Shown: piece after piece, positions 5,559-5,948 of the stretch
Layout: each line of letters starts with the position of its first letter
How positions within the stretch are numbered: the first letter of the stretch is position 1
From: Nocardioides sp.
GTDB lineage: Bacteria; Actinomycetota; Actinomycetes; Propionibacteriales; Nocardioidaceae
Assembly: GCA_021166815.1 (NCBI GenBank)
Contig: JAJPEO010000035.1
Location: 1 to 5,948, forward strand
Length of the DNA: 5,948 bases
Direction of reading: 5' to 3'
The notes under the pieces: model-generated
What the model saw: the letters and a program-made list of their open reading frames with translations, nothing else
What the model was told of the DNA's origin: nothing
Database searches by the model: none
Program-made: the position numbers and the translations under genes

Positions 5559-5948
5559 ACGGCCTTCGCCACGGTGATGCAGCGGGTGACCCAGGCCGAC
5601 TCCCCCGCGCTCAGCGCCCGCCCGTCCCGCCGGGCGTCCAGCACGCTCCAGCTCGCGTTGAGCACCGCCCGCACCACCGCCCAGTCGCGCGCGCGGTCCT
5701 CGTCCAGGCCGGCCCCGTCGACAAGGGTGTGGAAGCGACGGCGCACCCCGTCGCGCACCGTCCCCACGCCCGTCGGGCCGCCCAGCTCCTCCATGCGGTT
5801 CCACAACATCGGCCCCACCTCGTAGTGCGGGTCGCCGTCCATCGGCTTCGGGTCGATCGCCAGCCACTCCCCGCCCCGGCCCTGCAGGACGTTCGCGTAG
5901 TGCAGGTCCCCGTGGACCACGCTCCCCGTGCTCGAGGCGTCCGTGACC
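5549..5948 (-). CDS. Aminoglycoside phosphotransferase / streptomycin 6-kinase-like protein, C-terminal part (N-terminus outside window)
   Basis: The visible 132 residues form the C-terminal lobe of a protein-kinase-like small-molecule phosphotransferase. The catalytic loop VVHGDLHYANVL contains the Asp base (D14 of the visible part) and the metal-binding Asn (N19). AIDPKPMDGD supplies the second metal-binding Asp (D32), and HYEVGPMLWNRMEEL follows. The IDPKP...GD and E-GP-LWNR pattern is typical of the aminoglycoside/hydroxyurea resistance kinase family (streptomycin 6-kinase-like) more than of generic APH proteins. Many chromosomal actinobacterial members have no proven role in resistance and the true substrate is unknown. 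The frame stays open to the window edge, so the start is not visible; an internal GTG at 5920 lies within the catalytic motif and is not a real start. The gene is on the same strand as the acyl-CoA synthetase but about 150 bp upstream of it, with a hairpin in between. Confidence 0.88.
   Translation of the reverse strand, partial: VTDASSTGSVVHGDLHYANVLQGRGGEWLAIDPKPMDGDPHYEVGPMLWNRMEELGGPTGVGTVRDGVRRRFHTLVDGAGLDEDRARDWAVVRAVLNASWSVLDARRDGRALSAGESAWVTRCITVAKAVQG

Overview
The window looks like a chromosomal segment from a high-GC actinobacterium. Codon third positions are almost all G or C, the heat-shock operator is GC-shifted, and two genes appear to be leaderless. Protein style and gene order (hrcA, MBL-fold gene, DUF3097 gene, hemW) suggest the Nocardioides / Propionibacteriales area. 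That placement is an inference from memory, not a search result.

Layout from left to right. (1) Positions 1-374, minus strand: the N-terminal 124 codons of hrcA, the heat-shock repressor, running off the left edge. (2) Positions 375-454: a compact divergent regulatory region with a perfect CIRCE operator (9-bp arms, 9-bp spacer) between hrcA and the next gene. (3) Positions 455-1315, plus strand: a metallo-beta-lactamase-fold hydrolase with all expected metal ligands. (4) Positions 1400-2248, plus strand: a DUF3097-family protein, in which I see a possible divergent Toprim fold. (5) Positions 2281-3495, minus strand: hemW, a radical-SAM heme chaperone, convergent with the DUF3097 gene across a 32-bp gap holding a hairpin. 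(6) Positions 3574-5394, minus strand: a FadD-like AMP-forming long-chain acyl-CoA synthetase, separated from hemW by a strong hairpin terminator and preceded by a candidate operator. (7) Positions 5549-5948, minus strand: the C-terminal 132 residues of a streptomycin-6-kinase/APH-like phosphotransferase, running off the right edge.

How the genes fit together. HrcA, the CIRCE site and the divergent hydrolase probably form one heat-responsive control point. The hydrolase, DUF3097 and hemW genes are conserved actinobacterial neighbours of hrcA, but each seems to have its own transcription signals, so this is a housekeeping neighbourhood rather than an operon. The acyl-CoA synthetase and the kinase look like separate transcription units. 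No mobile element, CRISPR array, tRNA or rRNA was seen. No stretch longer than 300 bases lacks a gene.

I see no clear new multi-gene system. The most interesting items are the possible Toprim domain in the DUF3097 protein, possible HrcA control of the hydrolase gene, and the palindrome upstream of the acyl-CoA synthetase.
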